Shown in pieces: positions 1-5,276 of a stretch of 6,332 bases of DNA (position 1 is its first letter; each line of letters begins with the position of its first letter). Origin of the DNA: Methanosarcinales archaeon (GTDB lineage Archaea; Halobacteriota; Methanosarcinia; Methanosarcinales; Methanogasteraceae); contig DAOVGO010000036.1 in the NCBI GenBank assembly GCA_030672345.1, positions 1 to 6,332 on the forward strand, written 5' to 3'. A program made the position numbers and the translations under genes. Under the pieces are notes generated by a model. The model did no database searches. It was not told the DNA's origin and was given only the letters and a program-made list of their open reading frames with translations.

Positions 1-1
1 T

Positions 2-316
2 GCGATATTCGACACGATCGATCGTCTCTCCGAGATCGGCGTGCCCTTAATCGAGAAGGGAGATTACCGCTCGGTCGGGGAACTGATGAACATCAACCAC
101 GGGCTTCTGGAGGGGATAGGCGTCGGGAGTGCAAATCTCTCTAAACTGGTGTACGCTGCCAGAGACGCCGGCGCGTGGGGTGCAAAGATAACAGGCGCGG
201 GTGGCGGAGGATGCATCGTTGTGCTTGCCGGTGATGCAGATGCTGTTGCTTCTGCAATCACCGATGCTGGTGGAGATGCGATCATCACGAAGGCGAGTGG
301 AGAGGGGTTTTTGTGA
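2..316 (+). CDS. mvk: Mevalonate kinase, C-terminal fragment (5' end outside window)
   Basis: This is the last 104 residues of a GHMP-superfamily kinase. The enzyme phosphorylates mevalonate with ATP to 5-phosphomevalonate, in the cytoplasmic mevalonate route to archaeal isoprenoid lipids. The frame is open to the left edge, so the GTG at 41 is an internal valine codon and not the start. Seen in the fragment: the helix motif MNINHGLL (fragment residues 29-36), typical of mevalonate kinases, and the glycine-rich GHMP motif 3, GAKITGAGGGGC (60-71), which folds near the phosphates. It ends at TGA 314-316. The N-terminal ATP-binding motif lies outside the window. No isopentenyl phosphate kinase gene follows, although the two genes are often neighbours in archaea. 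The family call rests on the NxxHGLL plus GAGGGGC combination; phosphomevalonate kinase is less likely. Confidence 0.93.
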   Translation, partial: AIFDTIDRLSEIGVPLIEKGDYRSVGELMNINHGLLEGIGVGSANLSKLVYAARDAGAWGAKITGAGGGGCIVVLAGDADAVASAITDAGGDAIITKASGEGFL

Positions 317-587
317 TGAAGTCAGATTAAACTGATGCCGCAATCGCCCAAAGTCGGCTTTATACCCGAACCCAAGTTCGCATATCCTGCCTATCTGCCT
401 ATCAGGTGTTATGTTTGAACCGGGACCCATACACCACATCCTTTCCGGGCGAACTTCGATCATCGCACATCCGTCTTTCACTCTTCGTCCACATCACGTC
501 TTTCGACCCATTTCACAAAAACACCCCCATGCGGGACCCGGCGCCGATCGCTGTGTTCATCGTGATAGTCCCGCCGCTTTGGAAATC
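317..587. other. Stretch without a convincing gene between mvk and aroK
   Basis: Open frames here are short and start in arbitrary places, and none gives a recognisable protein. Small structures are visible. A TATA-like CTTTATAC lies at about 358-365 (+). A CGAAC-CCAA-GTTCG hairpin at 367-380 could end mvk transcripts but has no T tract. A tandem CTGCCTAT pair lies at 388-403. On the minus strand a polar, codon-plausible open frame runs from about 600 down to 478 and ends in KWVERRDVDEE, but it has no ATG or clear ribosome binding site. I cannot assign a function to this stretch. Confidence 0.4.
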
Positions 588-596
588 CGTATAAAG
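588..596 (+). promoter_or_regulatory. TATA box of aroK, spacing suggests a leaderless transcript
   Basis: The sequence CGTATAAAG is centred about 27 bases before the ATG at 620. Archaeal transcription starts roughly 22-27 bases downstream of the TATA centre, so the RNA would begin at or within a few bases of the start codon. There is no Shine-Dalgarno sequence between this element and the ATG, consistent with a leaderless mRNA. The box is nearly symmetric and could also fire leftward. Confidence 0.5.
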
Positions 597-619
597 TTTG
601 ATCGAGAGTACTATCGATT

Positions 620-1492
620 ATGCATGGACATGCGTACGCAAATGGTGCAGGCACGATAGTGAATGCGATTGCGATATGGAAGGGTGCTGCATTCTGCATC
701 GATCTGAAGACAACAGCCGATGTCGAATTGCATGAATGCGCCGGAGGTGCGGGCAGGATCACTGGCAGAATCGAGAACGCCGCTATCAGCGACGTTTGCC
801 ACGGCGCTACTTATGACACCGCTCTGATCGAACGATGTGTATCCCTGGTGCTTGACCGGTTCGGATACTCCTGCGATGGCGCGGTCACAACCCGAAGCGA
901 GATTCCGATCGCGCGCGGGCTGAAGAGCAGTTCTGCGGCTGCCAACGCAGCAGTACTTGCGACACTGGATGCGATCGGGGAAACGCTGCCACAGATGGAA
1001 GCCGTCCGCATGGGTGTACGTGCTGCGCTCGATGCGGGAGTCACCATCACCGGCGCGTTCGATGATGCATGTGCTTCGATGCTCGGCGGGATCGTAATCA
1101 CTGACAATCGCAAGCAGGAACTGGTGTCGCACATTAAGTACGAGTCTGATGTGTTGATTTACCTGCCAGAAGAGGTGGCGTTCACTGCCGATGCCAACAT
1201 CGCCAGATCAAAGGCGGTTGCGCCGCTCGTGAAAGTGGCATATCAGCTTGCTCTTGCTCGCGACTTTGAGAACGCGATGACCTTAAACGGGCTGCTGTAC
1301 TGTGCCGCACTGGGATTTGACACAGGGGTTGCGATGCGTGCGCTTGAACTCGGGGTCACCGGAGTAAGTCTATCAGGGACCGGATCAGCTTATACAGCGC
1401 TTGTCAGGCAGGATCAGATAAAAGAACTGCGCGAAGCGTGGCATGCGCTCGGCGGCGATGTAATACAGACAAGAATCGTCAACAAGAGTTGA
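620..1492 (+). CDS. aroK: Shikimate kinase, archaeal GHMP-family type
   Basis: The 290-residue protein matches the length and motifs of archaeal shikimate kinase, the GHMP-superfamily enzyme that replaces the unrelated bacterial AroK/AroL. It phosphorylates the 3-hydroxyl of shikimate with ATP, step five of the chorismate pathway, in the cytoplasm. Visible motifs are the N-terminal HAYANGAGTIVNAIA (residues 4-18), which is characteristic of this family; the ATP-binding motif 2, PIARGLKSSSAA (96-107); GAFDDACAS (145-153), near the substrate site; and motif 3, SLSGTGSAYTAL (250-261). The ATG at 620 is chosen because the conserved N-terminus begins immediately after it and a TATA box sits at leaderless distance. 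In other archaea this gene is often followed by chorismate mutase or other aro genes. Here it stands alone, with mvk upstream and a convergent operon downstream. Homoserine kinase and mevalonate kinase are less likely given GLKSSSAA. Confidence 0.93.
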   Translation: MHGHAYANGAGTIVNAIAIWKGAAFCIDLKTTADVELHECAGGAGRITGRIENAAISDVCHGATYDTALIERCVSLVLDRFGYSCDGAVTTRSEIPIARGLKSSSAAANAAVLATLDAIGETLPQMEAVRMGVRAALDAGVTITGAFDDACASMLGGIVITDNRKQELVSHIKYESDVLIYLPEEVAFTADANIARSKAVAPLVKVAYQLALARDFENAMTLNGLLYCAALGFDTGVAMRALELGVTGVSLSGTGSAYTALVRQDQIKELREAWHALGGDVIQTRIVNKS

Positions 1493-1517
1493 GTAAAAAT
1501 GAATTGTAAGGGGGTTA

Positions 1518-1585
1518 TGCGAGCGGGGTGTGGGGAGTGGGGAGTGGGGGTTAGTGTGGTAAAAAGAGTTTGTAACCCGCTCGCA
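1518..1585. repeat. 10-bp inverted repeat enclosing a G-quadruplex motif
   Basis: TGCGAGCGGG at 1518-1527 and its exact reverse complement CCCGCTCGCA at 1576-1585 flank a 48-base loop. The loop overlaps a plus-strand G-quadruplex motif. It lies between the 3' end of aroK and the 3' end of the convergent iron operon. Confidence 0.75.
1525..1550 (+). other. G-quadruplex motif (G4-N3-G4-N3-G4-N3-G5)
   Basis: Four runs of four or five guanines are separated by exactly three bases (TGT, AGT, AGT). This fits the canonical intramolecular G-quadruplex rule with four tetrads and short loops. It is in the sense of the aroK transcript, 33 bases past the stop codon, so it could fold in aroK 3'-UTR RNA or in the non-template DNA. 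Another G5 run lies at 1510-1514. Confidence 0.7.
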
Positions 1586-1617
1586 CTTGTGGTAATACAA
1601 TGTGAAAGTATATAAGC

Positions 1618-1622
1618 TTTTT
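1618..1622 (+). terminator. Possible T-tract terminator for aroK
   Basis: A run of five thymines follows the G-quadruplex and inverted repeat by about 30 bases. Oligo-T runs are the usual intrinsic termination signal in archaea. It is short, and it is also part of a minus-strand BRE/TATA element. Confidence 0.25.
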
Positions 1623-1708
1623 GGTGGTGGGGGCTTTGTGTGATTTCCCGGTATTCAACAAAACTCACCAGCATATCTTGATTGGACGCATTTCAATGGA
1701 CTTTATTG

Positions 1709-1752
1709 ATAAAACGGGACTGCTGGCGACACCCCATTCCGATGCCTATCGG
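1709..1752 (-). terminator. Possible terminator of the iron operon
   Basis: Reading leftward past the dtxR-like stop there is a small hairpin, CCGAT-GCCT-ATCGG on the plus strand (1739-1752), then a TTTT run at 1714-1711. Both are weak: five base pairs and four thymines. No better candidate was seen within 70 bases of the stop. Confidence 0.2.
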
Positions 1753-1772
1753 CGATGCTGCCCCATCCGGAT

Positions 1773-2240
1773 TCAGGCTCGTGTCTTCTGCCCCCGACCT
1801 CTTCCCGCGCACGGATGCTCCCCGGTTGTGCAGAATTCGTTGAAATGTTCAAGCCACTGTGGATATTCCGGTGCGCCTTTTACAAAAATAACCAGATTTT
1901 TGATCTGGGTTGTTGTTATCGCGTGTAGCTCATGTTCCATTGTGCAGGCGTCCTTGTCCGCAATCTTTTCAGGGACGTTTATGATCTCTAAGAACGCTTT
2001 TATGATATCATGCCGCTCCTTTATGATTAATGCTATCTTACCCCCCTCTTCAGTCAGTTTCACGCCGTCATACTTTCTGTATTCGACCATACCCTTTTTA
2101 TCAAGTCTATTCACCATCTCGACAACGCTTGGCGGTCTCACGCTCAGAGTGATGGCTATATCCTTTATTCGCGCATGCCCCTTCTCTTCTGTGATATTGA
2201 GGATCGCTTCCAAATAATCCTCCGCTTTTCTCGATAGCAT
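1773..2240 (-). CDS. DtxR/MntR-family metal-dependent transcriptional regulator
   Basis: The 155-residue protein has the two-domain DtxR core. A winged helix-turn-helix spans about residues 1-65, including RIKDIAITLSVRPPSVVEMVNRLDKKG and the wing YRKYDGVKLTEEG. A metal-binding and dimerisation helix domain covers about 70-122. Aligned to Bacillus MntR, the metal ligands are visible as D8, E11, H77, E102 and H103. MntR's E99 is replaced by C99, as in DtxR (C102). The C-terminal SH3 domain of full-length DtxR is absent. The last 20 residues hold two cysteines (137, 144) and a basic tail. It is the last gene of the feo operon, 18 bases after the FeoC-like gene. It has no Shine-Dalgarno sequence, but an operator-like TTAGG-N4-CCTAC sits just upstream. 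Its likely job is metal-dependent repression of the divergent feo promoters, whose half-sites resemble DtxR/IdeR boxes. Whether it senses Fe2+ or Mn2+ is not settled by sequence; the gene context favours Fe2+. Confidence 0.9.
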   Translation of the reverse strand: MLSRKAEDYLEAILNITEEKGHARIKDIAITLSVRPPSVVEMVNRLDKKGMVEYRKYDGVKLTEEGGKIALIIKERHDIIKAFLEIINVPEKIADKDACTMEHELHAITTTQIKNLVIFVKGAPEYPQWLEHFNEFCTTGEHPCAGRGRGQKTRA

Positions 2241-2248
2241 GATTGGTA

Positions 2249-2262
2249 TTAGGGCAGCCTAC
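2249..2262. promoter_or_regulatory. DtxR-box-like site upstream of the dtxR-like gene
   Basis: TTAGG-GCAG-CCTAC contains a perfect TAGG-N4-CCTA palindrome, the same architecture as the site in the feoA leader (5237-5250). It agrees at 11 of 14 positions with the first 14 bases of the classical DtxR consensus. It overlaps the stop codon of the FeoC-like gene and ends 9 bases before the regulator's ATG, so autoregulation or a transcription roadblock is possible. No TATA box is evident next to it. Confidence 0.4.
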
Positions 2263-2528
2263 AATTTCAATCTTTCTACCATGCCCGCGCCTTTAGGGGT
2301 CAGCGCATACACTACCATCTCAGAACCGGTATCCGTGCCGCGGCACTGCTCACATAAATCCCGGGTCGAGCAGGAGCATCGCATCTCCACCCTCTCCAGA
2401 TATCCATCGTCCACCAGAAATTCGACCATCGCCAGGAGAGTGGATTTATTCATATCCAGCTCTCTGGCGATCGTATCGATGGTGTTTCCGTTCTCGATTC
2501 TTGACAGAACCTCCTCCACTCTACTCAC
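2259..2528 (-). CDS. FeoC-like winged-helix protein with four-cysteine (Fe-S type) motif
   Basis: The 89-residue protein starts at GTG 2528-2526, which overlaps the TGA of the upstream membrane-protein gene (GTGA). A purine-rich GAGGGGTGGG lies about 10 bases before it. Longer readings of the frame are only the shadow of the membrane-protein gene. Residues 1-45 form a small helix-turn-helix (VLSRIENGNTIDTIARELD, then MNKSTLLAMVEFLVDDGYL). A cysteine cluster follows, C51, C53, C59 and C62 (CSCS then RDLCEQC), and a wing ends in YALTPKGAGMVERL. This is the plan of FeoC: a small winged helix with cysteines in the wing that can bind an iron-sulfur cluster and that modulates FeoB stability or activity, or transcription. 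Its location right after feoB-type genes fits. The cysteine spacing CxC-x5-CxxC differs from the enterobacterial FeoC pattern as I recall it. An MarR/ArsR-like DNA-binding role remains possible. Confidence 0.78.
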   Translation of the reverse strand: MSRVEEVLSRIENGNTIDTIARELDMNKSTLLAMVEFLVDDGYLERVEMRCSCSTRDLCEQCRGTDTGSEMVVYALTPKGAGMVERLKL

Positions 2529-3004
2529 GATGAATTCCCACCCCTCGATTCCCCTGACGCTCTCTTGCGGATATAATAGATCACAACAAGCGAGAACGGC
2601 AGCAGCAAGACAGCTGGCGAGTATGGCGGCGCATACGTTCCAAGAAATCCTGGAAGTGTATTGAACCATGGTCCTGCCTCTTCTTCCCAGCTCGGTATCG
2701 ATTCCGTGATCATCGCAAAGATGTCGCACCCTGCCATGATCCAAATCAGGATGCTTCCCATCACGACCTTTGCGAACTGGTGGATATCTCCAAAGTTTCT
2801 GATGCCTGATAGGTAGAAGAGTCCTGCAAAGAGCACGATTACTCCGCCCCAGCCACCTCTGAAGAGGTCTCCAGGTATCTCAAGAATTCCGTAGGAAAAC
2901 TCACCCCCTCCTGCAGTTACCAGTATGTCAGCAAGCCCGAATGCCGTTGTTACGATTCCGAGTATCGCAAAGTAGATCGCTCCGGTGGATGATTGTTCAG
3001 CCAT
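2525..3004 (-). CDS. Unknown four-helix membrane protein in the feo operon
   Basis: I do not recognise the family of this 159-residue protein. It shows four hydrophobic segments at about residues 9-31, 52-69, 78-99 and 130-146. The loop between helices 3 and 4 is acidic and aromatic (SIPSWEEEAGPWFN, 103-116) and is followed by a proline-rich GTYAPPYSP. The short C-terminal tail is basic then polar (RKRASGESRGGNSS), so it is probably cytoplasmic. Between helices 2 and 3 lies the polar segment RNFGDIHQFAK with H75. The ATG at 3004 directly abuts the TAG of the FeoB permease gene with no gap, after GGGGGTGG as ribosome binding site. The 3' end overlaps the FeoC-like gene by 4 bases. Such tight packing implies co-translation with FeoB, so it may be an accessory subunit or assembly factor of the iron transporter; that is inference from position only. 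Confidence 0.88.
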   Translation of the reverse strand: MAEQSSTGAIYFAILGIVTTAFGLADILVTAGGGEFSYGILEIPGDLFRGGWGGVIVLFAGLFYLSGIRNFGDIHQFAKVVMGSILIWIMAGCDIFAMITESIPSWEEEAGPWFNTLPGFLGTYAPPYSPAVLLLPFSLVVIYYIRKRASGESRGGNSS

Positions 3005-4240
3005 CTATGCCACCCCCAGAAGAATTCCTATCAGATGTATCAGACCGCCATAGACAAATACAACCACTACAAGGGTAGCAAGAGCTCCGAGCAATTCTTT
3101 CCATCCCTCCTTTAGCATCATCGCAAACGTTGCAACGCAAGGGAAGTAGATCGAGACGAGCACCACTGCTGTCACCATCTGGTACGGTGTCATATCGATC
3201 ACAGAGAGTTGCGCAACAGCGAGGTCTTTTCTGAGGAACGCAGCGATGAGCGGACCTGCAGTCTCCGCGGGCACGCCGAACCAGCCAACAAAGACCGGAG
3301 CGAGAACATTACCAAGCCACTGGATGACTCCGAGCTGGTAGAGACCGCCCACGATTGCACAGCCGAGCAGTACGAAGGGGATTGCAACCTTGAAGAATCC
3401 TGCGATCCTTCCCCATACCTTCTTTCCAATATTACTCAGCATCGGTCTCCGGTACGGCGGTACATCGATCAGAAACTCAGGAGCTTTTCCAGGAACGATC
3501 TTGTTCAGGATATAACCGAAGATGAAGTACCCGATGATCAGATAGAGTAGAATCCAGCCCATCAGATCCGGGACCACATCCTGCATGATCCCGATCTGGG
3601 CGCCGCACGGGATGAATATGGCAAGGAGCGTCATCATGATGAACCGCTGTTTCTTTGTCTCAAGAATCCTTGTCGCGGTAACACCCGGCACATTGCATCC
3701 GAGTGAGAGGATCGTTGGCACGATCGCGTACCCGTGCAGACCGATTTTATGCAGCATCGTATCGATTAACACTGCAAGTCTTGGCATGTACCCGATATCC
3801 TCGAGTAGCGCAAGCATCAGGTAGAATATGACGATCGCGGGCAGGACAATGCCGATTGCAACGAAGAGTCCTGATGTCAGCACACCAAACGACTCCAGAC
3901 AGTTGCTAGAAAGCACGAACTCACCGCTCTCAATACCTCCTGCATCGACCATGATGGCATAGAGCCAGCCACCCTGTCCGGGGAAGATTTCCTGGAGCCA
4001 TGGCAGCCAGTATGCATCGAATAGTCTGACAAAGAACCCGTCTGTGAAAAATCCCGCAAACGAACCGAATACGCTCCAGAATCCATAAAGAATCGCTATC
4101 GCAACCGGGATGCCTGTCATCGGCTTGACTGTGAGTTCTCCGATCGCATCCTTGAGTGTATGCCTGTATTTCCCAAACGTGATAGTCGCTTTTGATATCT
4201 TATCGATTAAGTCCCATCGCTCTTCAACACCTAGTGTCAT
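3005..4240 (-). CDS. feoB: FeoB ferrous iron permease half (membrane domain as a separate protein)
   Basis: This 411-residue polytopic protein corresponds to the transmembrane part of FeoB, which moves Fe2+ across the cytoplasmic membrane. Recognisable FeoB elements in order are a short cytoplasmic head resembling the end of the FeoB helical domain (EERWDLIDKI, 6-15), TLKDAIGELTVKPMTGIPV (28-46) entering the first helix, LLEDIGYMPR (145-154), and the first Gate signature GCNVPG (181-186). IPCGAQ (210-215), FLRKDLAVAQ (335-344) and the second Gate cysteine motif FPCVATF (366-372) follow. The start ATG 4240-4238 overlaps the GTPase gene stop (ATGA), with GGAGGT 7 bases upstream. In most bacteria this domain is fused behind the GTPase. 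Here the two are separate, in-order, overlapping genes. The key pore cysteines C182, C211 and C368 are present, so it looks functional and not a broken gene. Confidence 0.95.
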   Translation of the reverse strand: MTLGVEERWDLIDKISKATITFGKYRHTLKDAIGELTVKPMTGIPVAIAILYGFWSVFGSFAGFFTDGFFVRLFDAYWLPWLQEIFPGQGGWLYAIMVDAGGIESGEFVLSSNCLESFGVLTSGLFVAIGIVLPAIVIFYLMLALLEDIGYMPRLAVLIDTMLHKIGLHGYAIVPTILSLGCNVPGVTATRILETKKQRFIMMTLLAIFIPCGAQIGIMQDVVPDLMGWILLYLIIGYFIFGYILNKIVPGKAPEFLIDVPPYRRPMLSNIGKKVWGRIAGFFKVAIPFVLLGCAIVGGLYQLGVIQWLGNVLAPVFVGWFGVPAETAGPLIAAFLRKDLAVAQLSVIDMTPYQMVTAVVLVSIYFPCVATFAMMLKEGWKELLGALATLVVVVFVYGGLIHLIGILLGVA

Positions 4241-4764
4241 GTCAGACCTCCTGCGTTCTCGATTATGGTGTCTATCTCGACAGGTTTCGCATCTTTCAGC
4301 CTTGATACCAGTTCTTTTATACCCTCACCACTGATTGCGGTTGTTGGAACGACAGGAACGCTTAAAATCCGCTGTAAATTATCGATATCGATCTGGATAT
4401 TCTTATCTCCTGCGACATCCCACATATTGAGCGCAATAACGACAGGATATCCTTCCTCGATGATCTCCAGTGCCAGATAAAGCCCGCGTTCAATCTTGGA
4501 TGCGTCGATTACGGAGATCACTTTTGCATCCTCACTTTCACGGAGCATTGTAACAGCAACCTCCTCTGCTTTATCCTTCGGATCAAGAGAGAACGTTCCT
4601 GGCACATCCACGAGCTCAGAATCCTCGCCTTTGATCTTCATCCATCCTTTCGTGTAGTCAACTGTTGTTCCCGGATAATTCGACTCGGTGACGTTCGCTC
4701 CTGTCAGACGGTTAAAAAATACGCTTTTACCAACGTTGGGATGTCCCATTAGGAGTACCTTCAT
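4237..4764 (-). CDS. feoB: FeoB GTPase half (stand-alone G domain)
   Basis: The 175-residue protein is the N-terminal G domain of FeoB as a separate polypeptide. All guanine-nucleotide motifs are seen: G1 GHPNVGKS (7-14), G2 YPGTTVDYT (30-38), G3 DVPG (53-56), G4 NMWD (113-116) and G5 TAISGEG (142-148). In fused FeoB the G domain is followed by a helical GDP-dissociation-inhibitor domain of roughly 100 residues. Here only about 27 residues follow G5, plus about 40 cytoplasmic residues at the head of the permease half, so that domain appears reduced and divided. The start ATG 4764-4762 overlaps the second FeoA's stop (ATGA) and has a strong GGAGGTGA 5 bases upstream. The stop overlaps the permease start. 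GTP binding and hydrolysis presumably gate or drive Fe2+ passage through the permease half; close translational coupling would help the halves assemble. Confidence 0.95.
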   Translation of the reverse strand: MKVLLMGHPNVGKSVFFNRLTGANVTESNYPGTTVDYTKGWMKIKGEDSELVDVPGTFSLDPKDKAEEVAVTMLRESEDAKVISVIDASKIERGLYLALEIIEEGYPVVIALNMWDVAGDKNIQIDIDNLQRILSVPVVPTTAISGEGIKELVSRLKDAKPVEIDTIIENAGGLT

Positions 4765-4988
4765 AGCGTCACCTCCACTGTGATCTTCTCTGCCACATCC
4801 AGTCCGAGCGACGTGTTTGCAGAATCGACGACCACGACAACCGGACCTTTGATCGGCTGTTTTGTGATCATCTTCAAGTTCTTGCCAACTCTGATACCCA
4901 TACCAGCCACCTGTTTTTGCAACGTGTGCTCGATGTCTGTTACGGCACCTTCTTCTCCATATTTCATCTCAGATAATTTCTTTTTCAA
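4761..4988 (-). CDS. feoA: FeoA domain protein (second FeoA, SH3-like)
   Basis: This is a 75-residue single FeoA domain: LSEMKYGEEGAVTDIE (5-20), then GMGIRVGKNLKMI (29-41), PIKGPVVVVVD (45-55), and a final TSLGLDVAEKITVEV. FeoA is a small cytoplasmic SH3-like protein that works with FeoB in Fe2+ uptake. I chose the TTG at 4988 because it places KLSEMKYGEEG at the usual FeoA N-terminus and lies 4 bases after the upstream FeoA stop. The nearest alternative is ATG 4967, which lacks a ribosome binding site and trims the first strand. A start at ATG 5048 would run 50 bases into the upstream gene and add a non-FeoA head. The 3' end overlaps the GTPase gene by 4 bases. Confidence 0.88.
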   Translation of the reverse strand: MKKKLSEMKYGEEGAVTDIEHTLQKQVAGMGIRVGKNLKMITKQPIKGPVVVVVDSANTSLGLDVAEKITVEVTL

Positions 4989-4992
4989 TTTA

Positions 4993-5223
4993 TCACATCC
5001 TGGTGACTCTGATCTTCTGTGCCATCCCTCTACCGATCGAAACGACACTTCTGTCGACTTCGATTGTGATTGGACCGTTCGCTGAGATCACGCGTACGAC
5101 GCTGCCCTCAGAGATGCCTCTCAGGTTCAGCTTCTGTCTGATACCGTGACCGCCTCCGATTTCCACGATTCTCGCGGGGTCGCCAGGTTTCATCTGTGCC
5201 AAGTTCGTATTACCTAAACGCAT
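4993..5223 (-). CDS. feoA: FeoA domain protein (first gene of the feo operon)
   Basis: This 76-residue single FeoA domain has LAQMKPGDPARIVEI (8-22), GGGHGIRQKLNLRGISEGSVV (23-43), PITIEVDRSVVSIGRGMAQKIRV (51-73). The pattern (LxxMKPG, a short loop, RxKLxxxGIxEG, then a β-rich half ending in A-x-KIxV) is that of FeoA. It starts at ATG 5223 with AAGGTGAG 5 bases upstream. It opens the seven-gene minus-strand operon and is followed after a 4-base gap by another, clearly diverged FeoA. The promoter lies about 30-55 bases upstream and is covered by TTAGG/CCTAA operator half-sites. One of the two FeoA proteins may act on FeoB while the other has a separate partner; the sequence does not say which. 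Confidence 0.92.
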   Translation of the reverse strand: MRLGNTNLAQMKPGDPARIVEIGGGHGIRQKLNLRGISEGSVVRVISANGPITIEVDRSVVSIGRGMAQKIRVTRM

Positions 5224-5236
5224 CTTGTCTCACCTT

Positions 5237-5250
5237 TTAGGTTATCCTAT
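5237..5250. promoter_or_regulatory. DtxR-box-like operator in the feo leader
   Basis: TTAGG-TTAT-CCTAT carries a perfect TAGG-N4-CCTA palindrome and differs at two positions from the first 14 bases of the classical DtxR/IdeR consensus (TTAGGTTAGCCTAA). It ends 13 bases before the feoA ATG and begins a few bases after the start predicted from the TATA box, so bound repressor would block the initiating polymerase. The mirrored module on the right has no matching site. Confidence 0.6.
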
Positions 5251-5276
5251 TGATCGTAATCCAGTGGTTTGTTAGG

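Larger units (their letters stand above)
1495..1589 (-). ncRNA. Candidate small C-rich RNA in the convergent spacer
   Basis: The minus strand has all the parts of a short transcription unit. There is a purine-rich BRE-like AAAAAGC followed by the TATA box TTATATAC at about 1616-1609, giving a predicted start near 1588. A 10-nt segment TGCGAGCGGG (1585-1576) lies at the 5' end and can pair with CCCGCTCGCA (1527-1518) near the 3' end. A T tract follows at 1499-1495. The enclosed loop is C-rich, with two UCCCC repeats. The RNA would be roughly 90 nt and non-coding. It overlaps no gene, since aroK ends at 1492. Transcription is not demonstrated, and the same elements could instead serve aroK termination on the plus strand. 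Confidence 0.3.

Noticed and set aside
41..316. GTG at 41 as the start of a 91-residue protein
   Set aside because: The frame and the kinase similarity continue upstream to the window edge, so this is an internal valine codon of a truncated gene.
361..400. tRNA-like T-arm (CGAAC/GTTCG hairpin)
   Set aside because: The loop and flanks do not fit a T-arm and no acceptor, D or anticodon arms are found nearby.
1621..2217. 198-residue plus-strand frame preceded by a TATATAAG element
   Set aside because: It is the antisense of the dtxR-like gene, its product is low-complexity (S, I and F rich) and matches nothing. The TATA element fits a leftward promoter better.
2259..2744. Longer form of the FeoC-like protein starting at 2744
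   Set aside because: The extra 72 residues lie wholly on the overlapping membrane-protein gene in another frame and lack domain character. The GTG at 2528 with a GTGA overlap and ribosome binding site is the sensible start.
3199..3550. Frames on both strands inside the FeoB permease gene
   Set aside because: They are shadows of the permease, with unusual composition and no ribosome binding sites.
4761..5048. 95-residue version of the second FeoA starting at ATG 5048
   Set aside because: It would overlap the first FeoA gene by more than 50 bases and add a head (SFRSVEGWHRRSESPG) unlike FeoA. TTG 4988 restores the family N-terminus.
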